Assembly (NCBI RefSeq): GCF_038039535.1
Contig: NZ_JBBPHP010000025.1
Location: 39,864-103,863, forward strand
Source of the DNA: Catalinimonas sp038039535
GTDB taxonomy: Bacteria > Bacteroidota > Bacteroidia > Cytophagales > Cyclobacteriaceae
DNA length: 64,000 nucleotides
Reading direction: 5' to 3'
This document shows, piece after piece, positions 52,711 through 61,433 of the stretch (the first letter of the stretch is position 1; the number at the start of each line of letters is the position of its first letter). The notes beneath the pieces were generated by a model, which did not search any database, had not been told where the DNA came from, and saw nothing but the letters and a program-made list of their open reading frames with translations. Made by a program: the position numbers and the translations under genes.

Positions 52711-53484
52711 TTAATTCTTTCTTAAACTCAGCCAATCACTTTGCTCATAGACGTTAAATGTATATGCCAGATGTTTTCTGATCCTTTCCGATGCTGGATA
52801 TAATAACTGTGCTTTTCTAAATGAACGCAGGGCATTCAGATACTGCCCTTCCTCATAGTATTTGATTCCTACATTGAAGTACTGCAATCCTATGAGGGAG
52901 ATCCACAAAACAGCCTGTTCTCCTTTGAAAAGCATTTTTTGTTGAGTATGTACACCATGCATAGGATCAGTGGCCTCAAAGACAAGTGTTTCTTCCTCTA
53001 GAAATACCCTTAGAAAAACATGCTGAGGGGTTTCATAAATCATATAGGGTATATTCAAATATTCCAGTACATAAGCGTAGAGCATCGTTCCACTCAGACA
53101 ATTATATTCTCCCTTGCGGATAAGATCTGCAAAGCTGGCCTGCGCCTGGTATCTTTTGAGAAATTTCTGATGCAGCTGATAAAATAATCTCTTGATAAGC
53201 CAAAGCGTGTCGTTTACTTGGGTTTGTTTCCTTTGTAGCTTCAACAGTTCTTTTTGTAGTTTATCTGAAAAACTTGAGAAAGTAATGCTGTCTAAATGAG
53301 GATCATAGGCAGACAGCATGGAAAGTAAATCTACCCCTTTTCCCTGTTGCCAGTCATGAAAGACTTGCTGCTCCTGGTAAGTATCAAAGAGCACACAATA
53401 GCGCAGCTCCAAAATCTCCTGGGCAAAACTGGCCTGATAAAACAAGCCTGAGCACAACACTAATATAAGTTTCCAACTATGCAT
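52711..53484 (-). CDS. Secreted transglutaminase-like/TPR protein
   Basis: 257 residues from the ATG at 53484, which gives a signal peptide (WKLILVLCSGLFYQASFAQ). The middle has YNCLSGTMLYAYVLEYLNIP, then TPQHVFLRV and FEATDP, giving the Cys, His and Asp of a transglutaminase-like (SirB1-type) site. The C-terminus has a TPR-like unit (NVGIKYYEEGQYLNALRSF). It overlaps the end of the flavoprotein gene by 8 bp and is the last gene of the arsenic minus-strand arm. Its role is unclear. Confidence 0.72.
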   Translation of the reverse strand: MHSWKLILVLCSGLFYQASFAQEILELRYCVLFDTYQEQQVFHDWQQGKGVDLLSMLSAYDPHLDSITFSSFSDKLQKELLKLQRKQTQVNDTLWLIKRLFYQLHQKFLKRYQAQASFADLIRKGEYNCLSGTMLYAYVLEYLNIPYMIYETPQHVFLRVFLEEETLVFEATDPMHGVHTQQKMLFKGEQAVLWISLIGLQYFNVGIKYYEEGQYLNALRSFRKAQLLYPASERIRKHLAYTFNVYEQSDWLSLRKN

Positions 53485-54838
53485 GTATAGAAGTATTATA
53501 GATTCTAAGCCAATGCTGAGCACTCATCTGCAAAGCATCCCACGGAGTACCCAGAGGTGGGCTATAACTTAGATCCAGATCATTGAGCTGCTCTACTGTG
53601 GAGAATTGGTGAATAGCCGTTGCTACCACATCTATGCGTTTGGCCACTTCTGCTTTTTGTGCCCCCCACATTTGAACTCCCAAAAGCTGTTGGTTATCAC
53701 TTCTTGCCGTGAGCTTGATCAGGATAGAAGAGGCTCCGGGATAATACGATTTATGATCATACGCTTCATACACTGCTGAAAAGCAAGGTATTCCGGCTTT
53801 TCTGGCTTCACCCTCTCTCAAGCCTGTTCTTGCTGCCACATGATCAAATACTTTGACTACCTGCGTGCCCAGAGAGCCTCCGTAATAGCGTTTACCACCT
53901 GCTATATTTTCTCCGGCTACTCTTCCCTGCTTATGGGCGGTGGTTCCCAGGGGTAAATAGTCATATTGCTGTAACAGTCTGTGATAAGTTTCACAGCAAT
54001 CTCCTGCTGCATAAATATCTTCCAGGTTCGTATGCATCAATCCATCAACTTTGATAGCACCCCTGGCTCCTGTATGGATTCCAGCCTGATGCGCAAGTTC
54101 GGAAGCAGGCTGTGCACCAGTTACCACCAGTACAACTTGGCCTCTTACCTCGGTTTTGTTAGTCTCCACAGATAGGCTTCCATTACGCTGACTTATCTTC
54201 TTGACCAGATGGTTTTGATAGAGGTGTATTTTTTTTGACATCAAATAATCACGAACCACCAACCCCAACTCCGGGTCGAAAGTCTGTAGTGGATAATCTG
54301 ACGCTTCAATCATATGGACAGTTAACTCCCTTAAGGTAAATGCTTCTGCCATTTCTACACCAATGTATCCTGCACCAATGATCACTACTTCTTTTACTTG
54401 ATGCTCTTGCAGGTAAGATGCTATGATGAGCATATCATCTATCCAGCGTAACTGGAAAACACCAACTAAGTCAAGCCCTTCTATAGCAGGAGTAACAGAT
54501 TTTGCTCCAGTGGCCATGAGCAGCTTGTCGTAAGCAAATACTTCTTTACCTAAAGGAGTAGAGACTGTTAATTTCTTGTCTTCAGGATGAATCTGTTCTA
54601 CTTCATGATGCAGCAGCACGTCAATACCTGCGCTTTTTAATTCTTTCAGTGACCTATGAGCCAACTGATCTGGCTGAGTTACTTCTTTGCTTAAGTAAAA
54701 AGGAATCCCACAGATGCTGTAGTTGGGATATTCATCTTTGAGTAACATATGAACCTGAAAAGAAGGAGCAACCTCTTTGATACGCAGAGCAGCACTTACT
54801 CCGGCATCACTGCCTCCAATGATGAATATCTCAACCAT
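53477..54838 (-). CDS. FAD-dependent CoA-disulfide/NADH oxidase-type reductase
   Basis: 453 residues. FAD site EIFIIGGSDAGVSAAL, the redox Cys in YSICGIPFY (about 43), NAD site VIIGAGYIGVEMAEAF and the second FAD motif IYAAGDCCE. The C-terminal dimer domain matches the CoA-disulfide reductase / NADH oxidase family. It lies 3 bp from the flavoprotein gene and belongs to the arsenic arm. It may regenerate thiols or handle persulfides or arsenicals; the substrate is not known. Confidence 0.85.
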   Translation of the reverse strand: MVEIFIIGGSDAGVSAALRIKEVAPSFQVHMLLKDEYPNYSICGIPFYLSKEVTQPDQLAHRSLKELKSAGIDVLLHHEVEQIHPEDKKLTVSTPLGKEVFAYDKLLMATGAKSVTPAIEGLDLVGVFQLRWIDDMLIIASYLQEHQVKEVVIIGAGYIGVEMAEAFTLRELTVHMIEASDYPLQTFDPELGLVVRDYLMSKKIHLYQNHLVKKISQRNGSLSVETNKTEVRGQVVLVVTGAQPASELAHQAGIHTGARGAIKVDGLMHTNLEDIYAAGDCCETYHRLLQQYDYLPLGTTAHKQGRVAGENIAGGKRYYGGSLGTQVVKVFDHVAARTGLREGEARKAGIPCFSAVYEAYDHKSYYPGASSILIKLTARSDNQQLLGVQMWGAQKAEVAKRIDVVATAIHQFSTVEQLNDLDLSYSPPLGTPWDALQMSAQHWLRIYNTSIHA

Positions 54839-54841
54839 AGT

Positions 54842-55894
54842 TTAAGTTGATATTGATAAATACTGCTCAATTTCCTGCACTATTTGTCTGGCACTTCGTC
54901 CGACTCCAATTAATGTAGCGGAAGCAAAACCAGTCCAGCTACCGTAGCCTACCAGCCATAAACCCTCTATCTTCAAAGCTTTGGTATTTTCATTGAGTAT
55001 CCGGCCATTGTTTTCTATAACATTCAATGGTTTGAGGTGCTCCAGCGCAGGGCGAAAACCGGTACAAAAGATGACCGAATCTGCTTTTATAAATTCTCCG
55101 TTCTGAAGTACTACTCCATCCTTTTCAAAATACTCAATGGTGGGCTTAGCTTTAAGCACTCCTCTTTCTCTGGCTTCTTTAACCGAGGGCACCATGACGA
55201 TATCTCCTAAAGAAGGAGGACGATAGCCTTTCCCCTGCTTTTGGGCTTCATATAAAGCAGAAGCCCTGTCAAAGAGTACTCTTCCATCTACGTCATCGGG
55301 AAGAAAGGAAGGTTTTTTGGAAGTAAGCCAGCTAGTTTGTGCAAGCTGACTCACTTCAGCAAGGATTTGTGCTCCAGAATTACCTTCTCCTACGATGATC
55401 ACCTGCTGATTTTTGAAAGGTTCAGCAGAACGGTAAGCAGCAGAATGTAAAATCTCACCTTCAAAATCATCCATTCCCTGAATCTGAGGAATGAAAGGCT
55501 TGGTAAAACTTCCCGTAGCACTCACTACTACTTTAGTCTGGAAAACACCTTGGTTAGTCTTCAGTTGGAAAAGGCCCTTTACCTTCTCAACCTTTTCCAC
55601 ATGGGTAGGTCTTTGTACTGCCAACTGGTATTTCTCTTCGTATTTGCGCAGATAATTCAGCGTATCCTCCCGACTGGGATAGTAATCCGCCCCTCCGGGC
55701 ATTATTGTTCCGGGAAGGCTACTAAAAGTTGCCGGGGAAAACAGCCAAAGGGACTCCCAGTAGTGTTGCCAACTTCCTCCCGGCTTTTCCTCTTTATCCA
55801 GGATAAGGTATTTGAGATCAGTTCTTCGCAGGTAATAGCCAACTGCCAAAGCACTTTGTCCTCCACCAATGATGATGACATCGTAGATTTCCAT
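54842..55894 (-). CDS. Flavin-containing monooxygenase-like protein (ArsO-like)
   Basis: 350 residues. FAD motif VIIIGGGQSALAVGYYL, NADPH motif VIIVGEGNSGAQILAEV, and VIFCTGFRPALEHL near the C-terminus. The order is that of flavin monooxygenases, and such proteins are common in ars operons (often called ArsO). Its start overlaps the ACR3 stop by 1 bp, so the two are translationally coupled. It may oxidise an organoarsenical or a thiol; the reaction is not known. Confidence 0.82.
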   Translation of the reverse strand: MEIYDVIIIGGGQSALAVGYYLRRTDLKYLILDKEEKPGGSWQHYWESLWLFSPATFSSLPGTIMPGGADYYPSREDTLNYLRKYEEKYQLAVQRPTHVEKVEKVKGLFQLKTNQGVFQTKVVVSATGSFTKPFIPQIQGMDDFEGEILHSAAYRSAEPFKNQQVIIVGEGNSGAQILAEVSQLAQTSWLTSKKPSFLPDDVDGRVLFDRASALYEAQKQGKGYRPPSLGDIVMVPSVKEARERGVLKAKPTIEYFEKDGVVLQNGEFIKADSVIFCTGFRPALEHLKPLNVIENNGRILNENTKALKIEGLWLVGYGSWTGFASATLIGVGRSARQIVQEIEQYLSIST

Positions 55895-56979
55895 TAAGAT
55901 TCTACTTTAGAAGGCTGGGCTCCGTACAATTTTTTTCTAAACCAAAAAGCAAGATTGACCAGTAATATCAATGCCGGCACTTCAATGAGCGGGCCTACTA
56001 CTCCGGCAAAAGCCTGCCCGGATTCTATGCCGAATACCCCTACGGCCACTGCGATGGCCAGTTCAAAGTTGTTGCCGGTAGCTGAGAAGGAGATGGAAGT
56101 ATTTTCTGCGTAATTGGCGCCTAGCTTTTTGGCCAGAAGAAAGCTCAGCACGAACATTAGCCCGAAGTAAATCACCAGAGGTATTGCGATGCGCAGTACA
56201 TCTAGTGGGATATCTACAATCGTCTGCCCCTTAAAGCTAAACATCACCACTATGGTAAAGAGCAGCGCAATCAGGGTCAGTGGACTGATCCTGGGAATGA
56301 CATGTTCTACATACCACTTTTCTCCTTTTGTCTTGACAAAGAAGTAACGTGTCAAGAAACCTGCTAGAAACGGAACGCCAAGGTAGAGAAATACACTCTC
56401 GGCTACTTCTCCCATGCTGATATCTACCACTGAGCCTTCAATACCGAAATAAGGCGGCAGCACAGTAATGAATAACCATGCAAAGAAGCTGTAGAAAATG
56501 ACCTGGAAAATGCTGTTCAAAGCCACCAGTCCTGCAGCATATTCTTTATCTCCCTGTGCCAGATCATTCCAGACCAGCACCATCGCAATGCAGCGGGCAA
56601 GGCCAATGAGGATCAGGCCGATCATGTATTCGGGATAGTCTCTTAAAAATGTAACGGCTAGCAGAAACATCAGCACCGGACCAATGATCCAGTTCAATAC
56701 CAATGACAGAGTTACAACTTTCAGGTTCTTGAAGACTTTACCCAAATGCTCATAGCGCACTTTGGCAAGCGGTGGATACATCATCACAATCAGACCAATA
56801 GCGATAGGGATATTGGTTGTACCAGCTTGAAACTGACTAAAAAAGCCTTCTATATCAGGAACGAGGTTGCCTAAAGCCACACCAATAGCCATAGCCAGAA
56901 AGATCCAGAGGGTCAGGAATCTATCAAGCAGGGAAAGTCTTTTGGGTTGATTTTGCTGTATAGTGGTTTTCGTTTTCAT
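55894..56979 (-). CDS. acr3: ACR3 family arsenite efflux permease
   Basis: 361 residues, ten helices. GLARCIAMVLVWNDLAQGD contains the conserved ACR3 Cys, and NNFELAIAVAVGVFG the second conserved region. It exports arsenite As(III) in exchange for protons. It starts 13 bp after the DsbD-like gene. A straightforward core gene of the arsenic island. Confidence 0.95.
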   Translation of the reverse strand: MKTKTTIQQNQPKRLSLLDRFLTLWIFLAMAIGVALGNLVPDIEGFFSQFQAGTTNIPIAIGLIVMMYPPLAKVRYEHLGKVFKNLKVVTLSLVLNWIIGPVLMFLLAVTFLRDYPEYMIGLILIGLARCIAMVLVWNDLAQGDKEYAAGLVALNSIFQVIFYSFFAWLFITVLPPYFGIEGSVVDISMGEVAESVFLYLGVPFLAGFLTRYFFVKTKGEKWYVEHVIPRISPLTLIALLFTIVVMFSFKGQTIVDIPLDVLRIAIPLVIYFGLMFVLSFLLAKKLGANYAENTSISFSATGNNFELAIAVAVGVFGIESGQAFAGVVGPLIEVPALILLVNLAFWFRKKLYGAQPSKVES

Positions 56980-56992
56980 CGTGTTTTGTCTG

Positions 56993-58345
56993 TTAACTAC
57001 TCTCCAGAAAGAGCATCATCTCTTCTGTTTTGGTGTAGTCATTGGTTTTGTAAATGACATTACCTTCAGCATCAGTAATGAGAAAGAAAGGTATGCCAAT
57101 CTTTAGCTCAGGAAAACGCTCATCATTTCTGTATTTCTCAAACTCAGCAGAGGTATCGTAGACTTTGTAGAGTACTGCGTTTTGCAGTGCCTCGTTGAGC
57201 GCCTTGTCTTCCTGCGTCATTTTTTGAAATGCTTTGCAGTTGGTACACCAGTCGCCATGAAAGTCTACAAACACCAGCTTACCGCTTTGAGCCGCCTGTT
57301 GATAGGCTAATTCTTTATCCAAATACCAGCTTAACGCTCCTTTCTGCTCAATGGAAGAAGTACTGGCTATCGCAGCATCATTACCAGCTTTACCTGCTGA
57401 GACCGGTAGCACTAACATTTGTGAACCCATCAGGAAAAAACCAAGTACAGCTGCCAAAGCAAATAGAGACTTCTGCATTCTGAGTTGTTTCATTGCTGAA
57501 TCAGCTTGTAGTTTGTAGATAGCCCAGACAAAAAGAAGTGCGCTCAATACCAGATAAGTAGCTGTAGTATCTTCAAAGCCCCATATGTTTAGTGCTTTTA
57601 CCACATAGCCAAGAGCAAAGTAGCCAATAAGCAAAGCAAATATCCACTGTACATACAGCATCCATTTACCACTTTTAGGCAGACCCAAACCGAATACACC
57701 AAGTAATAATACCGGCAGCCCTACGCCCATTCCAAACAGTAACATCTTGAATGCTGCACTTAAGGTCATGCCAAGGGTGACTATAGTTGATGAACTTGCA
57801 ATGGCTAAGAGAATACTTACCACAATAGGACCTACACAGGCAGAAGATAACATGCCTGCCCCGGCACCCATCAGGAAGCTTCCTGCTAAACCTTGCTGCT
57901 TGCTATCTACTTGACCACCAAACAAAGGGAGGTGCAGCAAATCAACCGTGGCAAGCGCCATGATAAAGAGCAGTATCCCAATCAAAAGATTAGCGATAGG
58001 CAGCCGAAAAACTTCATTGAACATACCACCACTCAGGGAGGCTAAAACCCCAAATAGAAAATATATGGCTGCCAATCCAATATAATAGATCAAAGGATGC
58101 GCAAATTTTCCAAGGCTGCTTTGCCTGCCTCTAAGGAAATTTACCGTCAAAGGATAGACAGGGTACACGCAAGGCAGCAGACTTGCCAGCACTCCTCCCA
58201 GCAGTAAGAAGAAATAGCTGCCTATGCCAGAAGAGGCTGCCAGTTCCTCTCCTACCCACTTGTTCATGGTATCAAAAACTGACTGTGCATGCACAGGGAT
58301 GAGCATGTACAGCATCAATGCAGTAAGAATGAGCTTCTTAAACAT
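56993..58345 (-). CDS. DsbD-like membrane thiol transporter with thioredoxin domain
   Basis: 450 residues. A signal peptide, then about eight helices with the paired DsbD cysteines (SLLPCVYPVYPL and SSACVGPIVV), and a C-terminal thioredoxin domain with DWCTNCKAF (about 360). DsbD/ScsB proteins pass electrons from the cytoplasm to periplasmic thiol proteins. It lacks the N-terminal nDsbD domain. It starts 4 bp after the phosphatase gene, which itself appears exported, so this protein may be its reductant source; that is inference. Confidence 0.85.
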   Translation of the reverse strand: MFKKLILTALMLYMLIPVHAQSVFDTMNKWVGEELAASSGIGSYFFLLLGGVLASLLPCVYPVYPLTVNFLRGRQSSLGKFAHPLIYYIGLAAIYFLFGVLASLSGGMFNEVFRLPIANLLIGILLFIMALATVDLLHLPLFGGQVDSKQQGLAGSFLMGAGAGMLSSACVGPIVVSILLAIASSSTIVTLGMTLSAAFKMLLFGMGVGLPVLLLGVFGLGLPKSGKWMLYVQWIFALLIGYFALGYVVKALNIWGFEDTTATYLVLSALLFVWAIYKLQADSAMKQLRMQKSLFALAAVLGFFLMGSQMLVLPVSAGKAGNDAAIASTSSIEQKGALSWYLDKELAYQQAAQSGKLVFVDFHGDWCTNCKAFQKMTQEDKALNEALQNAVLYKVYDTSAEFEKYRNDERFPELKIGIPFFLITDAEGNVIYKTNDYTKTEEMMLFLESS

Positions 58346-58349
58346 AAAA

Positions 58350-59045
58350 CTACGACTTCACTTTAGACATCATAAAGAACATCTCTCTTGCGATCTGATG
58401 ACAACGCTCATCATATTTAGCTTCTTCCTGCGCTGTTCCATCAAAGTCTTTGGGATCATCATAAGGAATAGGAATACGCAATGAAGTACCAGGAATAAAA
58501 GGACAGTTCTTATCAGCTTCAGAACATGTCATGATGGCGGCAAAGTCTTTCTGAGGATTGATTTCATCATCATACTTTTTGGAAAAAGCTTCCACGGTAG
58601 GAACACCTTGAGCATAATTTACAGCATACACCGGATTATCTCCTTCTTTGACAGTATTGATATCAAAACCTGCTTTCTTCATGGCTCTTACGGCACGAGG
58701 ATTAAAAGCAGTAGCTTCTGTTCCTCCTGAATAGGTCTCCACACCTTCCACACCATAGTAGTGTGCTGCTGCCTGTGTCCAGAGCTGAGACATATGGCTG
58801 CGACGGGAATTATGCGTACAAATAAAAGTCAGCTGTACTTCCTCTTTGGAACTTTGCTTGCTTTTGATATACAATGCCAGCTTGGTCAGAGCCCTTTTCC
58901 GCTCTTCAGGGATTTGGTCAAATTCAGAGATTACTTGTTGCACATAAGGTTGTAGCGGTGCATTCAACTTGTTGGGAGTGATTTCTTTAGAAGTCATAGC
59001 GCTTAAGATTAAAAGCATAAACAGGCTTAGGGAAAAAGTTTTCAT
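58350..59045 (-). CDS. Low-molecular-weight phosphatase-type arsenate reductase, signal-bearing
   Basis: 231 residues from the ATG at 59045 (an ATG at 59057 adds four residues; one at 58997 would remove the leader). After a hydrophobic leader (TFSLSLFMLLILSA) the catalytic loop CTHNSRRSHMSQ gives the Cx5R site, then YSGGTEATAFNPRA and MTCSEADKNCPFIPG follow the LMW-PTP/ArsC fold. Such proteins reduce arsenate with thiol reductants. The leader suggests export, unlike usual ArsC. It is preceded by a 20-bp inverted repeat that also lies before arsR. Confidence 0.82.
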   Translation of the reverse strand: MKTFSLSLFMLLILSAMTSKEITPNKLNAPLQPYVQQVISEFDQIPEERKRALTKLALYIKSKQSSKEEVQLTFICTHNSRRSHMSQLWTQAAAHYYGVEGVETYSGGTEATAFNPRAVRAMKKAGFDINTVKEGDNPVYAVNYAQGVPTVEAFSKKYDDEINPQKDFAAIMTCSEADKNCPFIPGTSLRIPIPYDDPKDFDGTAQEEAKYDERCHQIAREMFFMMSKVKS

Positions 59046-59066
59046 AGTCAACATCATTTGATTGTG

Positions 59067-59086
59067 TTATTGTAATTTTACGATAA
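59067..59086. promoter_or_regulatory. Candidate ArsR operator in front of arsenate reductase gene
   Basis: An imperfect 20-bp inverted repeat, TTATTGTAATTTTACGATAA, lies 21 bp before the reductase start. Its reverse complement matches the site at 59445-59464 at 16 of 20 positions, including a shared TTATCGTAA half. Confidence 0.7.
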
Positions 59087-59102
59087 GAACACATAAATTT
59101 TT

Positions 59103-59432
59103 TTAGCAGCAGTTTTTCTTAGGAGTCAAAGAAGCAAACAGGTTGATCAACATATCACGGGCTTCCTCCCAGGCTTCTTCATGGATACAATAGCCGATTC
59201 TAGGTCCTTCAATTTCTCCTTTGATAAGACCTGCGTTCTTCAACTCACGCAAATGCTGAGAAATGGTAGATTGTGAAAGTGGCAACTCTTCTACCAACTC
59301 TCCACAAAAACAGCTTTCATGTTTGAGCAAAAACTCAATAATAGCTACTCTGGCTGGATGTGCTAAAGCTTTAGCATACTGAGCAACCTTATTCTGTTGC
59401 TCATTAAATACTGCTGTCTTACTGATTCCCAT
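59103..59432 (-). CDS. arsR: ArsR/SmtB family repressor
   Basis: 109 residues. Winged helix with ESCFCGELVEELPLSQSTISQHLREL: the CFC Cys pair before the recognition helix is an As(III) site typical of ArsR, and a further Cys pair ends the protein (KKNCC). It represses the arsenic genes until arsenite binds. Its own start lies 12 bp from a 20-bp inverted repeat. The reductase gene follows after 57 bp. Confidence 0.94.
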   Translation of the reverse strand: MGISKTAVFNEQQNKVAQYAKALAHPARVAIIEFLLKHESCFCGELVEELPLSQSTISQHLRELKNAGLIKGEIEGPRIGYCIHEEAWEEARDMLINLFASLTPKKNCC

Positions 59433-59444
59433 AATGAACTTTTG

Positions 59445-59464
59445 TTATCGTAAAGTAACGATGA
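59445..59464. promoter_or_regulatory. Candidate ArsR operator in front of arsR
   Basis: TTATCGTAAAGTAACGATGA, a 20-bp imperfect inverted repeat in the arsR/GNAT intergenic region. It overlaps where the arsR promoter should be and could also affect the divergent GNAT gene at 59555. Confidence 0.72.
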
Positions 59465-59554
59465 GTATTTTGAAATAGCAAAATTATCTTGCATAAATTT
59501 GTTTAAGTATCAGACACACCATTGACCAAAGAAACATTTACCTAGTCATCATTT

Positions 59555-60049
59555 ATGGATATACAGATACAGCCTTTCAAACCTGAGTATTGGTCTGAAG
59601 TTGCTCAAATTTACCAGCATGGGCTACTAAGCCGCAATGCAACCTTTGAAACTGGAGTCCCTTCCTTTGAAGTCTGGGATAAAAAATTCCATCCACACCT
59701 GCGCTGGGTAGCTGTTCAGCAAAAGCAGGTAGTAGGATGGGCAGCTCTTATGCCCATATCTGAGAGAAAAGTATATGCAGGTGTGGCTGAAGTAAGTATT
59801 TATATGCATCCTGATTTTGCAGGACATGGCATAGGTAAAAAGTTGATGCAGCATCTCATTACTGAAAGTGAAAAGGCAGGAATCTGGAGCTTATTTGCTT
59901 CTTTATTTCCGGAAAACACGGCCAGTGCACGTATACATGAATCTCTTGGCTTTAGAAAAGTAGGTTACCGGGAGAAAATCGCTCAACTCGATAGTATCTG
60001 GAGAGATACGGTAATCTATGAAAAAAGGAGCACTACGGTAGGCATTTAA
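59555..60049 (+). CDS. GNAT acetyltransferase (phosphinothricin/arsinothricin type)
   Basis: 164 residues. Acetyl-CoA motif VSIYMHPDFAGHGIGKKLMQ and ARIHESLGFRKVGYREKIAQ. The family includes phosphinothricin acetyltransferase and ArsN, which acetylates the arsenic antibiotic arsinothricin; the location in an ars island favours ArsN-like. The substrate cannot be fixed from sequence. It opens the plus-strand arm, divergent from arsR. Confidence 0.85.
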   Translation: MDIQIQPFKPEYWSEVAQIYQHGLLSRNATFETGVPSFEVWDKKFHPHLRWVAVQQKQVVGWAALMPISERKVYAGVAEVSIYMHPDFAGHGIGKKLMQHLITESEKAGIWSLFASLFPENTASARIHESLGFRKVGYREKIAQLDSIWRDTVIYEKRSTTVGI

Positions 60050-60107
60050 AAATTCTTCAGATTTTTGCGTCTTTTTACCTGCGGTCCAGTCTTCAGTTTA
60101 AAAAGAC

Positions 60108-61433
60108 ATGAATCTTATGAATAATCTTCCTGTAGCCATCATTGGAGCAGGGCCGATAGGTCTGGCAGCTGCAGCCCATTTAACTTTAAGAAACCAACCT
60201 TTTTTACTTTTTGAGGCAGGCACTACGGTAGCCAGTAGTATTCTTTCCTGGCAGCATGTGCAGGTATTTTCTCCCTGGCGCTATAATATAGACAAAGCAG
60301 CACGGCAACTACTGGAAACCTCCCCCTGGCAAGCTCCTGATGATGAAGCATTGCCCACCGGCAAAGCACTGTATCAAAAATACTTTCTTCCCTTTTCTCA
60401 GCTTCCTGCCATCAAGCCTTTTGTCTCACTGAATAGCAAGGTGATTGCGATTGGCCGGAAGAATCTGGATAAAGTCAAAACCAAGGCCAGAGAAGCTTTA
60501 CCTTTTGTCTTGCAGGTACTTCATCAAAATGAAAACATCAAACACTATGAGGTCAAAGCAGTCATAGATGCTTCAGGTACCTGGAACTCACCCAATCCTG
60601 TCGGTTCTGGTGGGGTCTATGCTGTAGGGGAAACAGAACACCGTGAGCATATCATTAATGGCATTCCTGACATAGCAGCTACACACCAGCAGCGATACAT
60701 AAACAAAAGCGTGCTGGTGGTAGGCAGTGGTCATTCGGCAATCAACACCATTCTGGAATTGAATAAACTCAAAGACTCTTATCCAGACACACAAATTCAC
60801 TGGGTGCTGCGCAAGAAGCATGTCAGTGAGGTGTATGGTGGAAAGGAAGATGACACCTTACCTGCAAGAGGGGCTTTGGGTATTAAAATTGAACAGTTGG
60901 TCAATGAGAACAGGGTAAATGTCTACACTCCCTTTCAGGTGCAGCAAATCATAGGACAAGAGGGTAAGCTTACGCTTATTGGTTCTCAATATGATGAGCA
61001 AAGGGCTTTACCCGGCATAGATGAAATCATCAGCAACACAGGCTCCCGTCCTGATTTCTCTTTTTTAAGAGAAGTCCGGCTCAGCATTGATTCCGCCCTG
61101 GAAAGTGTGGCAGAGATTGCAGAACTCATAGATCCTAACATCCATAGTTGCGGCACTGTCCGGCCTCATGGAGAACTGGAGCTCCGTCATCCTGATAAAG
61201 GCTTTTATATCGTAGGCTCTAAAAGTTATGGGCGTGCGCCTACCTTCCTAATGGCTACCGGATATGAACAGGTAAGGTCGGTGGTTGCTGCTATTGCTGG
61301 AGATTGGGAAACAGCCAGAAAAGTAGAGCTGGAATTACCCAAAACAGGCGTATGCAGTCTGAATAATGCAGAAGAGGCCTGTTGCGGAACCCCTGCTGAA
61401 CCTGAAAAGCTAGCCTCTGCATGTTGCGGGTGA
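60108..61433 (+). CDS. FAD/NADPH flavoprotein with C-terminal Cys-pair tail
   Basis: 441 residues. FAD motif VAIIGAGPIGLAAAAHL, NADPH motif VLVVGSGHSAINTILEL, and ISNTGSRPDF. The last 25 residues carry two Cys pairs (EEACCGTP, SACCG) that resemble the Cys-pair units of the small protein at 63206. Such tails could bind As(III). The enzyme is probably a monooxygenase of an organoarsenical or thiol, by context. Its stop overlaps the MFS start. Confidence 0.82.
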   Translation: MNLMNNLPVAIIGAGPIGLAAAAHLTLRNQPFLLFEAGTTVASSILSWQHVQVFSPWRYNIDKAARQLLETSPWQAPDDEALPTGKALYQKYFLPFSQLPAIKPFVSLNSKVIAIGRKNLDKVKTKAREALPFVLQVLHQNENIKHYEVKAVIDASGTWNSPNPVGSGGVYAVGETEHREHIINGIPDIAATHQQRYINKSVLVVGSGHSAINTILELNKLKDSYPDTQIHWVLRKKHVSEVYGGKEDDTLPARGALGIKIEQLVNENRVNVYTPFQVQQIIGQEGKLTLIGSQYDEQRALPGIDEIISNTGSRPDFSFLREVRLSIDSALESVAEIAELIDPNIHSCGTVRPHGELELRHPDKGFYIVGSKSYGRAPTFLMATGYEQVRSVVAAIAGDWETARKVELELPKTGVCSLNNAEEACCGTPAEPEKLASACCG

